Source of the DNA: Gigaspora rosea
Lineage: Eukaryota > Glomeromycota > Glomeromycetes > Diversisporales > Gigasporaceae
Assembly (NCBI GenBank): GCA_003550325.1
Contig: QKWP01000007.1
Span: forward strand, 376,987 to 440,986
Length of the DNA: 64,000 bases
Reading direction: 5' to 3'
The notes under the pieces were generated by a model, which saw only the letters and a list, made by a program, of their open reading frames with translations, was not told the DNA's origin and did no database searches. Positions 1 to 11,740 of the stretch are shown here, one piece after another. Both the position numbers and the translations under genes were made by a program. Each line of letters starts with the position of its first letter. Position 1 is the stretch's first letter.

Positions 1-149
1 AGCTCATGAATATTAGTATGAAAATAGGAAATTTAACATCTCTACTTCAAAATATTGTGATTTGGGAAGTATAACTTATTATATAATACTACTTTTACTG
101 TTTATTGCTTCCACAATACACTAACACAATCTTTAATTTAATGAGGTTT

Positions 150-440
150 TTATTAGAGAAATAATAAGAAAAAGAAAAAGAAGAGAAGAGAAAAAAAAAG
201 TAGAGAAAAGGAAAGAAGAGAAAAGAAATATAGAAGAAAAGAAAGTGAAAGTGAAAGAGAAAAGAAAAATAGAAGGAAAGAAAAATAAAAGGAAAAGAAA
301 AGTGAAGCAAGTGAAAGAAAAAAGAAAAAAAAAAAAAAAACAAGAATAGAAAAGGGAAAGAGTATAGAGAAAAAAAAAATTTGAATTATAAGATGTAGTA
401 GGAAGAAAGGAAATATGAGATGCAATAAGAGAATAAAAAT
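150..440. repeat. purine-rich low-complexity tract
   Basis: The plus strand is almost entirely A and G (aagaaaag, gagaag units). Open frames on the complementary strand are Phe/Leu/Ser-rich artefacts of this composition. I see no gene. Confidence 0.9.
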
Positions 441-2102
441 ATGAGAAGAATGAACATATGAGATACTTGGGGACGTGCTTGCTGACTTGTGGGTGGCCTG
501 GCTTAGCAACTTGCTCCACGACGCTCATCTGACGTTAGTAGTAGAAATATGAAAAATTATAGTAAAAAAAGTAGTACTACAATGATGTGCACGCCCTTTG
601 CATTTTGACCACATTGGCATATCATACATGTGTTCGATCCTCTTTTTTGTCGCCACGTGATTATTATGCAATACTTTGTGTGCGCGAGTATTTTGTGTAA
701 TTAGAATTTAGGCATCTACAGCCGCAGCGTGGCACTACTCCCACTGTGTTGTTTCATAATGTCAATAAATAGATCCGAGCGAGAATAATAGTATACCGCA
801 CACCCCAGTAGATCATGACCAAATACCAGTACGATCACATGAAATGTGGAGGGATCATTCCGTTCAACTTATTGCTATGTATGTTATTCTTAAATTTTAA
901 AATGACATACGTACATTATTTCTCAAACAGTAAACAATTAAAAAGATAAAATTATATGATCAAAGTGATAAAAATTATACGACCATTAATAATTTTACTT
1001 ATATCGTAAATGTTCATTTGCATAAATAAAAAGTGATAAAAGTTTGTATAAAATTTTATATAAAGAAATTAAAAATATATATATAAATATAAATTTGCGT
1101 AAAATTAAAAAACTGCTTTATAAATTTAAATAAAAAAAGAAAAAATTGCATAATCAATAAAAAAAGCACAACAGTAAAAAAATTCGCATAATTAAAAATT
1201 TTACATTACTACATAGAACTTACTCACATCTTGTACATAGCAAATTCTTTTTAGCCTACTATTTCTCTTTTTCTTGAAAAGTGTAATGTCAGTTTTCACT
1301 TGAATTAACACCTGAATTGATGATTCAATAATTTCCAGGGCTAATGTGCTTTTAAAACACTCTACTCATGAATGATGTCATTATCTACTGTTTGTAAGAT
1401 AAAACAATATCTCATACAAATCTTTTTAATTGCATGTTAAAATTTTAGTATAATTATTGCAGTTTGCAAAAATGTGCAACCAGTGATTTCATAATGATAG
1501 TAGTGGAAAAATTTCTGAGATATTAATTCACTTTTCAATCAATAACATCTATATTTTATCCAAGATCTTTAAAATTCTTCAAGAATTGAAAAATCTGCTA
1601 GAACAGTATTTTATACTGTATAAAAAATTTTTTTTATTAGTGTTATTACAACTTTAAAAAAAAGCTTTAATTATATACAGTAGTACTGTATATAAAAAAA
1701 AAAAAAAAAAAAATAAAAATAAAAAAAATAAAATTTGATCAAATTTGATTGTTTTTTGTTTAACACAACCCCCACCTGCTATATTTTCTTTAAAATTAAT
1801 CAAAAAATATTTCAAAACACTTAGGTGAACCCCAACCCACCCCAACTTACCAGACTAGTCGTGGCATGGTTCCTGGCTTCGAGAGGGGCTGTCTTTGATA
1901 TTAATACTTTTTTAAGTATTTTATCAAAAGATTGAACCCAGGTTTTGTTGTAAGAGCTTGAGAAAGTCTATACCCCATATTTTATACTCAAAAAAAAATC
2001 AACAAAATTATGGGACTAGAAAAAAAAAAAAGTGCTCCCATGTTTATTGTCTTTTTTCATCAGCGTGATTTTTGAACACACGATTTTTACATAATCAATA
2101 TA
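441..2102. other. AT-rich stretch without a recognisable gene
   Basis: Positions 441-880 have a more balanced composition but no sustained coding frame that I can support. The rest is AT-rich, with A-runs near 1697-1733 and 2018-2030. No RNA gene or paired terminal repeats were recognised. Confidence 0.6.
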
Positions 2103-2110
2103 GTCAGCTG

Positions 2111-2509
2111 CAGTATTGGCACATGACAAGGTCATAACAGGTCATATTAGTTTAATTAGTAAGATTATATAACTATAGCTATATGATTTTATTAATTAAA
2201 CTTGGTAATATAATCTGTTATGACTTTGTCAAATGTGTCTTAGCAATTGAACTTAGTAATATGATCTGTTATGACCTGTTGTATGACTTTATTGTGATAT
2301 GACCTATTATAACCAGTCATAACAGGTCATATCACAATAAAGTCATATAACAGATCATATTACTAAGTTCAATTGCTAAGATCATTTGACAAAGTCATAA
2401 CAGATTTTATTACCAAGTTTAATTAATGAAATCATATAACTATGGTTATATAATCTTACTAATTAAACTTTGATATGACCTGTTATGATCTGGTCATGTG
2501 CCAACACTG
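2111..2509. mobile_element. hAT-like foldback MITE
   Basis: This is a near-perfect palindrome of about 400 bp. Its ends are CAGTATTGGCACATGAC on the left and, in reverse complement, CAGTGTTGGCACATGAC on the right. The flanking 8-mers GTCAGCTG (2103-2110) and GTCAGTAG (2510-2517) match at 6 of 8 positions, as expected for an aged 8-bp hAT target duplication. The arms are built from repeats of ACAGGTCAT and its complement and meet near 2312. There is no coding capacity, so it is non-autonomous. Confidence 0.75.
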
Positions 2510-2524
2510 GTCAGTAGGTCAGCA

Positions 2525-2670
2525 GTTCCAGGATCAATATTACACAAATATTTATACAGCGTAGTACTGTAAACCCAAAATTTTTTGGGTCTAAACAAAC
2601 TTAAAAAAAAATAATTCAATCCATACAACACTTAAAAAACTTCCTAGTAAGCATCTCTTTATTGAATTAT
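2525..2670. repeat. dispersed repeat shared with 19385-19530
   Basis: The order of recognisable blocks (GGATCAATATT, ATATTTATA, the AAACCCAAAATTTT-type block, then AAACAAAC) is the same as in 19385-19530. It lies just outside the hAT foldback. I cannot assign it to a superfamily. Confidence 0.5.
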
Positions 2671-3000
2671 GGTAAATTCCACTAAATTATGCAATAAAAG
2701 GACAACATACTAGAGCTGAAGTACAGTATTGTCTACCATATAACAGAAGATAATAAAAATATATTGTATTGCTTAATTTATAAACTTTAACGTCATTTTT
2801 TAGATTTTTTCATCTTTTTGCTTTTGTTGTTCAAATAATTAACTCATTTATCATAGAATATTCACAATCTTAATATATCCTTCAAGTTATATTGTTCAAT
2901 TCAAATCGTGTGTAATTATTTAGATGCATTTGAAAAGCATGAAATTGATAAAAAAGATATCATATTTGATGGTCTAAACTGTATAACAAACCCATCATCT

Positions 3001-4024
3001 AGGTGTGGCGACTTAGGGAAGTTGGTAAGTTGTCATCTCCCAAGTGGCAGGCCTTGAGTTCAAATCCCACTGGCGACGCTTTTGAAAAAATAGACCTGTG
3101 TTCCGGTAACTGTTTCTTGTCAATCGGTTGGGTACATCACCTGTAGTTCTTGGTTACCATCTTGAATGGGAGCTTTCGGGCGAAGTTGTGTCTCATGACA
3201 CAGACAAATCCAAGGAACAAGAGAAACAGAAACCCATTTGGCAAGTCCCGAGTAAGGAGGTAGCTCTGATCTTCGACGGTGCTAACCAAAACTGGAATAT
3301 TAGACCGAAACCGGGGAACCGGACAATGTCCTTGGGGACAAGGTCTACCAACCTGGCCGCCAGAGTCGCACCGGAGGAAAAGGACCCATGTTGATGAATT
3401 GGGGACCAAGGGGAGAAAAACCATAATGGCACCTAATGCCGGGTAGATCAACCCTTCCGGGCCAACTGGATTGGAAGTCTGGGAAAACGGGGAAGGACCA
3501 GTAGGAAAGTGATGGTAGGCACCGGGGTTGGAGCGAACCTTATAAGGGCAGAAGTAGGTAATAGTAGCGGTTGGGTATCCCCTGACTGCAAGTTGCTTGC
3601 CTCGGTGAGTACGTAAGTTACCGAAGTGTAGGTAATATCTGTGTGGGACAGGGACTGCTCTACCAAGTTTACCCGCGAGGATAAATTAGTCCTAAGGGGA
3701 TGTAGATAGAATCCAGGACTGTCTTCGACTGACTAATGTATCAGAGGGCTGTACTGGTGATTACAAGTAGGATTGACATGTGAAGCTTGGACCAGAGGGT
3801 TTAAATAGGCAATCCCCTAGTCGGGTTGTAGGTATGGCAATTAGTGTAGAACCTTCGGGCGGACTACTTAAATTAGACAACCAAAAGTTGTACATGTGGC
3901 TAGTTGTACTCTCATTCAATATAATTCAATTGTGGGTGCACCCAAAGAGGTGTCCTTGATCCACAGGCTTGATTAAATAAACTCTCACCCAAAGCGGGAA
4001 TTTTAAAAAAAAAAAAAAAAAAAA
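3001..4024 (+). mobile_element. 1-kb retroposon with tRNA-like head and poly(A) tail
   Basis: A GC-richer insertion inside the RNF213-like relic, flanked by a 15-bp target duplication (2986-3000 and 4025-4039, one mismatch). The head resembles a Pol III promoter: box A TGGCGACTTAGGG at 3006-3018 and box B GTTCAAATCC at about 3058-3068. The 3' end has AATAAA about 25 bases before a run of roughly 20 A. These are hallmarks of LINE-mobilised retroposition. At about 1 kb it is long for a tRNA-derived SINE, so a chimeric or LINE-derived body is possible. Open frames inside (for example 3128-3394) show no recognisable domain. A second copy lies at 49218-50278. Confidence 0.8.
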
Positions 4025-5504
4025 ACAAACCCATTATCTGATAAAAAATGTCAAGATTTAATAGTAAAATACTTCTTCAGAGGGTTTATTAACAGTATTA
4101 ATTCATTCTAGTTTGTAGAAACATTTACAAATATACTAGCAGATCAACATGTTTGTCTTTCATTAAGTACTTCTCTTACTGTAGAAAGTTTAAAGTTGTT
4201 GAGTAATAAAGAAACATTATTGAGAACAATGTTAGTCAATACATTAATTAAAGTTTTTAGAGAGTTTGCATCCAAATCAATAAAAGATAAAGTAGCACAA
4301 TCAGACTCAACATTTGATGATTATGATTCAAAATTTGAAATGGTTCAATGGGATAAATATAATTAATTATTTTTAAATAACTTTTATGTTACAAAATCCA
4401 GATTATATTTGTGCTTTATATCAAACAGAAAATAGTATTCCTGAAAGTGTAAAAGAATTTATTAAAATTCAATCCATGACTGATCCAGACAAATGGAATT
4501 AAAAGACTACAATCAGATGCCACCTAAATTATTACTAAAAATGCTTGAAGGTTTAGTACATCAAACAACACATGAAATTGATCCTCCACTGTATGCTTTA
4601 TCAGCTGATAATCTAGTAAAGATGGTATTAAACTTATTAAGGGCACGCTCTAATGTCCCATTGTTATTATAGAAGAAACTGGATGTGAAAAGGTTGATAT
4701 TAATATTTACTTCTTTTATACTGATATGCTTAGATAAATAATTGTTAATGTTAATAAAATTTGGTTAATAATGTGTAGTTGTGTTTAATCAGATTCTTGG
4801 CCAAGATAGTTGAGGTTAATTATAAACCTTTTAATCTTTATACAGGAATTAAGGAGCAAAATATATTAGATTTCATAGAAAAGGCTCAGAAAAAAGCTAA
4901 TAATGGTGAATTATAGTTATTCTTTGATGAAATTAATATCTGCAATCACATTGGATTGCTTGTGAATATAATAGCCACTACATGTTTAATAGAAGGCTAT
5001 TACAACATAATATCAGACTTTTTATAGTAAATTAATATCATCTTTTATTACTAACATTTCTACTCATTTTATTTATTTATTAATTTTAATAAGGCATGTA
5101 ATCCTATTGTAAAATGGTCGAGGCCCAAAGTCAAGCTGTAATAAAAACTAGTGTTAGAAGATATGAAGAACAATGCAATCTTGTATATTAAGTAAAACTG
5201 CTTTTGGATCAAATCTTAGATTATGTTTGGGATTATGGTGTTCTCATTCCAAATAATGAAAAAAATATATACAAGTAATGGTACAAACACGATTCAGAAA
5301 AGGATACAGAGCTTTTATTTTCTTCGCAGCAATTTATTCATTCAATTGAAAAAAAGTACCGTGTTAGTATGCATGATGTAAAGTAAGCAATTAAATTGGT
5401 TGCTTTTTTCAATAAAAGGCTTTGTGGAAGATATTTGAGAAATAGACAATATTTACTAAACTTAGACAATCGAAGTTGTATTAATTTTTCAATCTATTGT
5501 TATA

Positions 5505-5812
5505 TGGGTCCGTTGCAGTAGAAAGGGCCGAAACTCGGAAATATATAATGTTGAGAAAATAGTGTTTATTTTTTCGGGCTGATCTGGGTTAATAAAAAAT
5601 TGTGCGATTTGATTGGTTGTCTATATCAGGTAATCTCGTGACGTACAAGTCATCTAAAAAGTTTTTTTTAAAATATCTTGATTTTTTATTATGCAAACCA
5701 ATTTCCATTTTTAATTGAAAAGTTTAGCCCACCTCAAGATTAATCCGAATCTTGAAAGAACTCAATTTTGATTTTTAGGAGAGTTTGGGCCCTTTCTACT
5801 GCAACGGTCCCA
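5505..5812. mobile_element. TA-flanked MITE, TGGG end family
   Basis: The terminal inverted repeats of about 30 bp begin TGGG and contain GTTGCAGTAGAAAGGGCC. They are flanked by TA (more broadly ATAT) on both sides, as expected for Tc1/mariner-type insertion. It interrupts the RNF213-like relic. Its interior (a GATTTGATTGGTTG block, then GGTAATCTCGTGA) matches the reverse complement of the element at 45123-45463, so the two are related. Confidence 0.75.
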
Positions 5813-6649
5813 TATTTTAGTACTTAGTCTTTGTTATTAATCCAGAATATATGATCAAGAATTATGAAGTGAATATAGGAAAGAAATGATTAAAGTTTTC
5901 CAAAGATATAAAATAGATATTAATGAGTGTGATTTTATTAAAGTAATCTGAGATAAACAAGAAGATTGGATTAAAAGAATGCAGTTGCTACTAAGTACTG
6001 TGATGAATGAAGCACTATTAGAAAATGTTTTAGTGGCGATTGTTTGTATTCTTACCAAGATTCCTGTTTTTATTATTGGTGCACCTGGGTATGAATAAAT
6101 TTTTTGGATATCATGTTAGCTAAGTCGTTCTAATATACTAATTTTATTTACAAATCATCAAAATCTTTAGCGATCAAACTTGTGGGACAAAACTGTATGG
6201 ATCTGGATCAAACAAGTTATTAAATTCCTCAGGTTTGAAATCATTTAATTTTCTTTGTGACTATCAACAATATTTAAGATATATAGATTGTAATTTGAAA
6301 ACAGACATGCCTTATTTCCTATCCACTTCAGACAGTAATATTAAAGCTTTTAAAAAAGCTAGATAAGAATTTTTCGCAATATGTGTCATTGTATTTGATT
6401 GAAGTGAGTTAATATAGTATTAAAGTTATTATTTATTTATTTATTTTATATTTATTTAATAATTTACTGCTATGTAGTTTGATTGGCTGAAACTAGTCCA
6501 CATAACTCACTTCATGCATTACTTGAACCAAATTATCTGTCTGATGGACCATCAATTTCCTTTGTTGGTATTAGAAATTGGAAATTAGACATTAGTAAAA
6601 GCAGTAGAGCTTTATTGGCTCAAAGGTTGGCATATTCAATATTCAATTA

Positions 6650-7847
6650 TCTGTGCTTGCTATTATTATAATTTTACTTTAAAACATCTAAATTATTTTG
6701 ATTTAATTGATGATCCGTGAGATATCTAAAAAATTTTCTATATTAAAATGTGACGTAGATCACATATGAATAAAGCTCAAATTGAAAATTTCAGTTATAA
6801 GTAAAGTTATAAAAGTTCTTAATAAAGATAGTATTAAAGTAGTACAGATTGTAGAATGATACTGTAAGCCTTTAATTATTTAATTATTAGGTATCAATCT
6901 TTTTTTGGTGAACTTTACTTTGCAAGCACGCAGCATTTACTATGTTAAACTCTATACTTATTAAATTTATAACCAATTTTATAATACCTTGTTCTTAGCT
7001 AATTTTATAATGAATATTTGGTTTTTTTTTTACTTTTAGTATATTATGTTTAAAAATAATAATAGTAGGTTTTATAAATATTACATGACAGAGTAAAACC
7101 CACGCTGAATTTTGGTTAACTTTACTATGCAGATCACATGAGAGTGAAATCCGTATTAACCTATAAAACACACTATGCTAATGCAAATTTCACCCAAACC
7201 CTATGATCAAAGCAGGTTTTACTAGCTAGCTGCATGGGTTTCATCCTGACATAATATTACTACTATTTATATTATATTGATTCAAGGAACATATTGTAAT
7301 TATTAAATTATTCAATAAATTACTAGAATAAGTATCAAATCAGCAAAATTTTCAAAGAACCCAGGTAAGAAACTTGATCAATTCATGTTTAAAAAATTTA
7401 TCTATATAATACAGTGGTTTATATATCTCTATTTAAAAAAAGTAATTAGTTAAAGAGTAGGGTAATCAGTTAGACATGAATTTTTATATATAATTTTTGA
7501 TTGTTAGAATATTTTACAAGATGGACTGATTAGTCAACTATGAAGTTTAATTTGTTTACTTTAACAATTATATTTCAAAAGAATATATATTTAATCATAG
7601 CCATTTAATTGTTAAATAAATTTTTAGCATAAGTATAAAGTTTAATTTAACAATTGTGTTTCAAGAGAATTTGTAATTAAGCATAAGTATAAAGTTTAAT
7701 TCGTTTACTTAATGATTATGTTTCAAGAGCTATATACTTAATTTCTATTATATGTATATTATGCATTTGATGAGTTTAAAAATCACTTGCAATTAGAAAG
7801 TGAAGGTGTTTTTGGATTAACTTAAAACAAAATCACAAATGAATATA
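6650..7847. other. AT-rich intergenic stretch
   Basis: I see no sustained coding frame, RNA gene or clean terminal repeats. A slightly GC-richer block at 7040-7250 has CACGCTGAA and CATGGGTTTCA segments but no assignable structure. Confidence 0.5.
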
Positions 7848-8745
7848 TGGGCATGAGTCAATAGAAATCAAGCAAATATTTTATAATAAAATTTTTTTGA
7901 AACTTTGAACAGAAATAACTTAACAAAAATTTAATCAAATTTGATAAAAATTTTTTTAAATTAATTTTATGAACTTATCCCTTAAACTGTAAGCAAATCC
8001 AGGCAAATTTGGCTAGAAAATTGCTATAAATATGCTTATGATCTATTTTTTTAAAACTTAAGATATTTAATTAAATTTTTTTTTGATAATAATTGAAAAT
8101 AAGGATTATATTATAGTAGTATTTAATTTTATATTATAAGAAAAAAAGTTTAAGTTGCTAATAAGCTAAAAATAGACAAATTTTAAAAAAAATTTTATTC
8201 AAAAAAATTATCTATTTTTTCTTGGCGAACTCTATAAATATTAGCTCTAGCTTCCTGATTTAATAGAATGATATAGTTTATAAAAAGGATTACAACTTTT
8301 ATTATTGCAACTTTTGTGATTTACTTGTAAAAATTAGGACTTGTATTAGAAGTGAATATTTTTTTTATAGACGGAAACATATAAAATTTAAGAAAACCTA
8401 AAGAAAATTTTATAGTAAAAGTTTTAAAATAAAAACTTTAAACTTTTATTGCTTTAATGTTTATTAATAATTTTAAAAAATTTTCATAATAAAGTTTATA
8501 AAATATATTTTAAAAAAAATATTCTATAAGTATACCCCATATGCTTAATAAATTTTTATTTTATTTAAAAACATATAATATTTCTAAAAAAATCTAGGCA
8601 AATTTGCCTGGATTACAGTTTAAGGAATAGAATTAATTTAAAAAATTTATTATATTTGATCAAGTTTTTGTTAAGTTATTTTGATTTAAACTTTTAAAAA
8701 AAGTTACTAAAAAAAATTTGCTTGATTTCTATTGACGGCAGCCCA
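7848..8745. mobile_element. TA-flanked inverted-repeat element, TGGG family
   Basis: The left end is TGGGCATGAGTCAATAGAAA and the right end reads, in reverse complement, TGGGCTGCCGTCAATAGAAA. TA flanks both ends (7846-7847 and 8746-8747). Long arms continue inward (AATCAAGCAAAT and further). No transposase frame is visible in the AT-rich interior, so it is probably non-autonomous. Confidence 0.75.
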
Positions 8746-8769
8746 TATGTTAGTATTTGATGAGAAAAT

Positions 8770-9136
8770 GGAGAATGTGCAAATTTCAACCAATATAACA
8801 CATTGCCAGCTTGATATCAAACATGCGATCTTTAGAAAACAACACAAGGATGGATGAGTAAAAACAAAGATATCAATAATTGCATTAAAAAATTACAACT
8901 TAACACCACAAAATATGATAATGCGATCAAGTGGATTCCTTTTAATAGATTGGATAGAATTCAAATAATTGGTGATAGATGTTTAGCAATATAGTTAGAC
9001 AGAATACAGTATGTATGTTATAACTGCGAAACTGAATATAGATATGTATAGCCATGTATACCTACATCTAAAATTGAGCTTAAAACATTAACTATATTAC
9101 TAAATTTATTAAATATGTTAAATGAAGCACGATGAA
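8770..9136 (+). pseudogene. TKL kinase relic 1 (N-terminal part)
   Basis: The reading frame matches the N-terminal half of the live kinase at 60552-61982. It has GEC and NT, then a degraded C-x-x-C zinc-ribbon, then W-MS-N-DI--CI, then KWIPFNRLDRIQ-IG, and an LDRI stretch corresponding to the WLDGIR segment. It ends with an ELKTLT block equivalent to VALKTLT around the catalytic lysine. The glycine loop is largely deleted. In-frame stops fall at two conserved Trp positions (TGA and TAG for TGG) and at one probable Gln (TAG). No downstream kinase lobe follows. It is a dead fragment, adjacent to a second copy at 9205-9545. Confidence 0.75.
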
Positions 9137-9204
9137 ACATTTAAAATATTCTATTTACAATTGTATATTGTTTATCTTATTTGATTTAAACGATGTCGAG
9201 AATA

Positions 9205-9545
9205 TAGAGAATATACAAATTTCAACCAACCAACATGTCTTACGCATGGTATCAAATATGTGATTCTTAGAAATCATACAAGGATGGATGAGTAGAAAGA
9301 AGGATGTCGATGATTGTATTAAAGAATTTCAACTTAAAGCTATGAACTATGAAGGTGTAATCAAGTGGATTCCTTTTAATAGATTAGAAAATATTCAAAA
9401 GATTAGTAATAATTTTTAGCAAACTGATTAGATAGTATGCGATATTAGTAAAAATATATGGTCACATACATCACCATGTAAAGTGATGCTTAAAATATTA
9501 CATGATTCCCAAAATTTATTAGAATTTTTAAATAAAGTAAATTAA
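9205..9545 (+). pseudogene. TKL kinase relic 2 (N-terminal part)
   Basis: A tandem relative of the relic at 8770-9136. Recognisable blocks are AWYQ-CDS, then WMSRKKDVDDCIKEFQLKA, then VIKWIPFNRLENIQKI, then an LDSMR segment, and MLKIL...LLEFLNK, equivalent to VALKTL...DFLKE of the live kinase. It contains at least two frameshifts and several stops, including TGA where the live kinase has the Trp of AIWLDG. The C-terminal kinase lobe is absent. It is closer to the live kinase (DVDDCIKEFQLKA against DIDDCIREFQLRT) than relic 1 is. Confidence 0.75.
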
Positions 9546-10379
9546 AATTATGTTTAACCATAGCTATTTAATCATTTAATAAATTACTATGAAGTGAAAT
9601 TGCGGCTACTTTAACAATTGTATTTTAAGAAAATTTGGGATTAACCATAATCATTCAGTAAATTAACAGCGTAAGTATAAAGTTTAATTCTGTTCATTTT
9701 AATGATCCTGTTTTAAAAGATATTTAATTAACTGTAGTCATTTAATTATTTATAAATTACTAGCATGAGTAGTTTAATCTGTTTGGTTTTTAAAGGAATA
9801 TGTGGTTATTCCCTATTCTACTGATAATCATATACTAGAATGTTTTTTTATTTCTTACTTATTAACCTGCTCTTGAGTTAAGAACTCTAGAGAGGAAGAA
9901 TTTTCTTACTATTAAAAAATACTACTTTGGAAAATCTGAAGACTAGTAAAAAAACTAGCCTAAGAAAAAAATCCTGAACCAGCATAGTTACGAATAAAAA
10001 AATTCAGGTAAATTAGGCTATACAAACTTGTATATGCTAACTAAAAATCATATATTTATATAATATAATATGTGACAACACAATATTATGTAGAAATAAA
10101 ATAAACTGATTTAATACAATTTAATTTAGAAGTTATCATTACATCTATTTCTATATAAAATTGTTCAAATGCTAAACAATAAAGTCATATATTCTATAAT
10201 ACATAATAAAGCTAACTTAAATGCTATCTTAAATATAAAACCACAGATAATTAAAGTAGAACCTATTTATTACTTTAAAAAAATATTGAAAAATAAGCAT
10301 ATAAACTTTTATTGCATCCTTAAATAATGCCAAAATCTCAGCTTTGACTTGCTAATTTTAAGATCCTGAAATATGTAAC
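9546..10379. other. AT-rich intergenic stretch
   Basis: No coding frame or RNA gene is seen. A single PIF/Harbinger-like end (TTAGGCTATACAAAC, near 10013) resembles the ends of the element at 21836-22293, but I found no partner end. Confidence 0.5.
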
Positions 10380-10381
10380 TA

Positions 10382-10713
10382 CAGTCAGACCTCCCTAAAT
10401 GCACCCTCCCTAAATGCAGCACCCCTTAAATGCATGATATAAGCCCGGGCCCATAGTGGGACTTATAGATAAATGCACGTTCTTTATTCTGTAAGTGCAC
10501 ACCAATTGTCTGGCCCACTTATAAAAACTCCCTCCATAAATGCATCCACGTGATTATTAGCCAATCAAATCCATTTTTTTCAGGCTACCAAAGCCATATT
10601 TATCATGTGATAAAGTCACATTGTGATTTTATTAGTGTTCTCTAATTGCAGCCCTCCCTAAATGCACGTGCTAAAGCTGGTCCCGACGACGTGCATTTAG
10701 GGAGGTCTGACTG
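10382..10713. mobile_element. pogo-like MITE with TA duplication
   Basis: The ends are CAGTCAGACCTCCCTAAATG and its exact inverse, with TA on both sides (10380-10381 and 10714-10715). The CAGTC start and TA duplication are typical of the pogo/Fot branch of Tc1/mariner. The CCCTCCCTAAATGCA unit is repeated just inside both ends. It is GC-richer than its surroundings and has no open frame of useful length. Confidence 0.85.
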
Positions 10714-10715
10714 TA

Positions 10716-11410
10716 CTTACTAAATGTTTTCTCACATTTGAGTAATCTTTGAGTATTGTAATCTATGTATTTTATTTAATATTATTATGAAGTTACTATT
10801 ACTTTTGAGTTAATTAGGAGCTTCAATACTATTTTTCTAAAATACAATTCCAAATGAAGTTTACCTATACATAGTGAATCCCAGAGAAACCCAGAATGAG
10901 GCTTCATTTGTAAAGAGTCTTTTATAATATTTATAATAGTATAATTTGAATATAATATATATTTAAAAAAATTATACTTCTATATATCATAAAGTTCCCC
11001 AAGTTGGCTCAAATTTCTCTAAGTTACACAAAACAATTAATTTCGATTGGTCGATATCATATAATCATCATATGATTTTTGTAAACAACTTTTGACACCT
11101 AAAGTTTAAATCTTTATAACTTAATGAATATTCAACCAATTTTGATAATTTTACTATTTTTAAAATCACAAAAACCTGCTATTTAATAGTTTAAACGATT
11201 TGCTTAAAAAAATTTTACTAAACTTTAAAAAGAAAAAATCGATCCCACAAAAATTATATGATGAATGATTTATGTACCCCTACTCTTAAATTACCTAACT
11301 TCATAATGTGTGTCTCACTTAGACCACTTGCAGAGACTTATTCAGAGTATGAAGGACGTGGTTAATTAGATTCTAACTTCTATAGTCTTTGAGATTTTTA
11401 TGGGTTAGTA
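10716..11410. other. AT-rich intergenic stretch
   Basis: Nothing supportable as a gene, RNA or complete element was found. Confidence 0.5.
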
Positions 11411-11426
11411 AAAAGTTTGTTAATGC

Positions 11427-11740
11427 TTGCTTTATCTAATAACTGAAAATATTCAACTGGCATTAGAAAGGAATTTCGGTGGCACTGATCGAAATGAGAA
11501 TCCTTGTGGAGAATATTTCGATACTGTATTGAAAATATTTAATAATTGTCAGAATTGGACATATAATCCAATTTTAACTTTAACATTAATTAAAGCTAAT
11601 TTGGTTGATAAGAGTGCAAGTTATTGGAAAAAGTGATTCGATAGTAACTATTTTGACTTATCAGCTAATAGAGAAAGAATTAGACCCCATGGTTATTTTA
11701 GGATTGCAATTTCTATAGAGTTTTAAGCAGAATTATGGCA
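11427..11740 (+). pseudogene. coding-like relic, possibly retrotransposon Gag
   Basis: A 69-codon open frame has better-than-background composition and continues in the same frame past a TGA, which may be a former Trp in KK-W-FDSN. The pattern of a short acidic N-terminus, FDTVLKIFNNCQNW, then IKANLVDKSASYW resembles the helical Gag core of LTR retrotransposons, where a loop ending in A-x-x-W is common. No zinc knuckle, protease or polymerase follows. The assignment is weak and the piece could come from an unrelated host gene. Confidence 0.3.

Larger units (their letters stand above)
2915..6640 (+). pseudogene. decayed RNF213-like AAA+ ATPase/E3 ligase gene fragment
   Basis: In broken frames on the plus strand, blocks appear in the order expected for the tandem AAA+ core of RNF213-type giant E3 ligases. 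They are a degenerate Walker A (EETGCEK, about 4672-4693), a Walker B (LFFDEIN, about 4911-4940), a YVWDYG block (about 5215-5240), the IPVFIIG-PG P-loop of the second AAA module (about 6060-6090), and a GLAE-xSP-N-LHALLEPN block followed by FVGI-NWKLD (6480-6600). Intact family members are several thousand residues long, so this is only a core segment. Stops interrupt it repeatedly, for example TAG in the L-W-LFFDE position and TAA in LVY-Q-VKLL. A retroposon (3001-4024) and a MITE (5505-5812) are inserted in it. A GTGAGT...TGTAG intron is visible near 6405-6478. The family assignment rests on motif order recognised by eye. Confidence 0.7.

Noticed and set aside
133-528. Overlapping Phe/Ser-rich minus-strand proteins
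   Set aside because: These are the complement of a purine-rich low-complexity tract.
3001-3078. Functional tRNA gene
   Set aside because: Box A- and B-like words are present, but the 5' end does not pair with the 3' end to make an acceptor stem, and the sequence is the head of a 1-kb retroposon.
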